Shown: positions 6,398 through 7,654 of the stretch, piece by piece
Layout of the letters: the number at the start of each line of letters is the position of its first letter
How positions within the stretch are numbered: the first letter of the stretch is position 1
Source of the DNA: Deltaproteobacteria bacterium
Lineage (GTDB): Bacteria > SAR324 > NAC60-12
NCBI GenBank assembly: GCA_002716165.1
Contig: PAZT01000011.1
Coordinates: 1 to 7,654 of the forward strand
DNA length: 7,654 nt
Direction of reading: 5' to 3'
Position numbers and translations under genes: made by a program
The notes under the pieces: model-generated
Seen by the model: only the letters and a program-made list of their open reading frames with translations
Databases searched by the model: none
Told to the model about the DNA's origin: nothing

Positions 6398-7654
6398 CTA
6401 ATTTGCTGCAAATTTTTGAGTATATGTCAAAAATACCTGATTTGTTGCAATCTGATTATTTAACATTTTCTGCCTATCTGTTTTCAAACTAAAAAATTTA
6501 AGCTCTAATTCAAGGTTTTCCTTGTAATGTTCCCATGTGAAAAGGGAAGCAAAACCTTTCTGAACGAAAGGCCATGTCTGATAATTCAAAAGAGTTATGC
6601 GAAGTGAGTTGTCTGGAGTTTTTAAGACTGCAACCCCTGAAACCTGATTTCGTATAACTTCTCTAGTTCTCTGAATTAGAGATTCTTCATTTTCGTATAG
6701 AAAAACATGAGTATTTTCAGGCACATTATAAGACTTGCGGTGGGAATATATCATTAGCCAATAAAAATACGGGAATGTCCTTTCAAATGATGTAGCAAAT
6801 GCAAAGTGAGGTGACTGAAAAGTGGATAGTTTCACTTGTCTTTCCTCTGGAACTTCATATGAATAGAAGTTTCTTTTCTTGAATAGTCCAGATTCCAATT
6901 TCCATACCATATCAGTCCAGATAGCATCTAATTCAAAAGTTATGAAATCAGATCTTGTTTCTTTTTCAGTATAATTACCAAGCATATTTTCAAATGATTC
7001 TTGAACTGCTGCAGAATCAGTTTCTGATGCTCCCTCGTATTCAAATTTTATATATGGATTAGCATCAAACCAGTGAAATAAACCCAAACGGGTATCAACG
7101 ATGTCCCCAGTCCACTGATATTGCAAACCATAATAGTCCCTTAAAAATGAAACTTTACTATCTTCAGAATCAGTTGCATTTTCCTCAATCCCCTCTCGAA
7201 AATCTGTAAACCTCATACCAAAAGACTGTTGACGTATAGGTGCAAGGTACATTGTGGCCGTATGGCTCCCACGAAACCAATTGTATCTAATAGATGTAAG
7301 GGAGTCTTTTGTATCATCTGGGTCAAAAGTATATAAACCCATTACATTGTTCATGTGCAAGACATCAATTACTTTATCCAAATCTACCTTACCAAGACTA
7401 AAAATCTGAGCTCCATAACGTAATTGATGAGGCCCTGTTCTGTAATTTGAATAAATTTCTCGCAAAGTTGCATAACCATCAAAAAGTCGCTTTTTATTTA
7501 CTTCATAATTTTGGGAAAAACTAATTGAAAGCCTGAAAAAATTATACATTTTAGGAGATGTGTTAATTTTAACAGACTGATCATATGTAGATACAAAACG
7601 AAGTTCCTTTACCTCACTCAATAAAGGTTCCAAGACTGACAATCCTACAGTTTC
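6398..7654 (-). CDS. Putative outer-membrane beta-barrel protein (DUF1302-like), N-terminus cut by the window edge
   Basis: The reading frame is open for 418 codons from the right edge to the TAG at 6398-6400. A TTG at 7640-7642 could be read as a start, but the frame continues upstream of it without a stop and no signal peptide follows it, so the gene most likely begins outside the window. The protein is rich in alternating aromatic and polar residues typical of outer-membrane strands and has no long hydrophobic helix. Near codons 79-99, RYGAQIFSLGKVDLDKVIDVL resembles the G-Q-x-x-GK-x-D-x-x-V-x-DV block of DUF1302-type barrels, which are often encoded beside MMPL exporters. The last strand (QVFLTYTQKF) ends in Phe four residues from the C-terminus, close to the usual terminal aromatic of barrel proteins. 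The stop lies 7 bases before the exporter start, so the two are almost certainly one operon. The barrel could provide the outer-membrane step for the exported substrate. The family assignment is by eye and moderate; a barrel of another family is possible. Confidence 0.7.
   Translation of the reverse strand, partial: ETVGLSVLEPLLSEVKELRFVSTYDQSVKINTSPKMYNFFRLSISFSQNYEVNKKRLFDGYATLREIYSNYRTGPHQLRYGAQIFSLGKVDLDKVIDVLHMNNVMGLYTFDPDDTKDSLTSIRYNWFRGSHTATMYLAPIRQQSFGMRFTDFREGIEENATDSEDSKVSFLRDYYGLQYQWTGDIVDTRLGLFHWFDANPYIKFEYEGASETDSAAVQESFENMLGNYTEKETRSDFITFELDAIWTDMVWKLESGLFKKRNFYSYEVPEERQVKLSTFQSPHFAFATSFERTFPYFYWLMIYSHRKSYNVPENTHVFLYENEESLIQRTREVIRNQVSGVAVLKTPDNSLRITLLNYQTWPFVQKGFASLFTWEHYKENLELELKFFSLKTDRQKMLNNQIATNQVFLTYTQKFAAN

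Noticed and set aside
7640..7642. TTG as the true start of the barrel gene
   Set aside because: The frame stays open upstream to the window edge, no Shine-Dalgarno site can be judged in the few bases available, and no signal peptide follows, although an outer-membrane protein needs one.

Overview
The window (7,654 bases, AT-rich, no RNA genes, mobile elements or CRISPR seen) comes from a Gram-negative bacterium. The evidence is an outer-membrane beta-barrel-like protein next to an RND/MMPL exporter, and a bacterial HtpG. The AT bias, the weak or missing Shine-Dalgarno sites in the exporter operon, and the pairing of a DUF1302-like barrel with an MMPL exporter suggest an AT-rich lineage of the deltaproteobacterial or SAR324 type. 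That placement is inference from gene style, not a marker-based assignment.

Layout: 1-1701 (minus) holds most of htpG, the Hsp90 chaperone, cut at its C-terminus by the window edge. A 257-base divergent spacer separates it from a small acylphosphatase gene on the plus strand (1959-2237), which has a perfect AGGAGG ribosome binding site. Everything after that lies on the minus strand. Read in the direction of transcription, from the right edge leftward, it is a barrel-like outer-membrane protein (6398-7654, N-terminus cut by the edge), then after 7 bases a 1204-residue RND/MMPL exporter (2776-6390), then after 113 bases a single-domain CheY-like receiver (2282-2662). The receiver converges on the acylphosphatase gene with only 44 bases between them.

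The most interesting item is the exporter. A complete two-half RND pump carries about 330 extra cytoplasmic residues at its C-terminus, holding two tandem cyclic-nucleotide-binding (CRP/cNMP-type) folds. The first keeps the ligand-binding Glu, Arg and Ser. In the second, the phosphate-binding Arg is replaced by Asp. The first periplasmic loop also contains a long acidic insert flanked by cysteines. With the barrel gene upstream and an atypical receiver downstream (DN instead of DD, Arg instead of the conserved Lys), the region reads as an envelope export system whose activity may be gated by a cytoplasmic nucleotide signal and perhaps by a response-regulator-like protein. The transported substrate cannot be told from the sequence. 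htpG and the acylphosphatase look like ordinary housekeeping genes not connected to the exporter.
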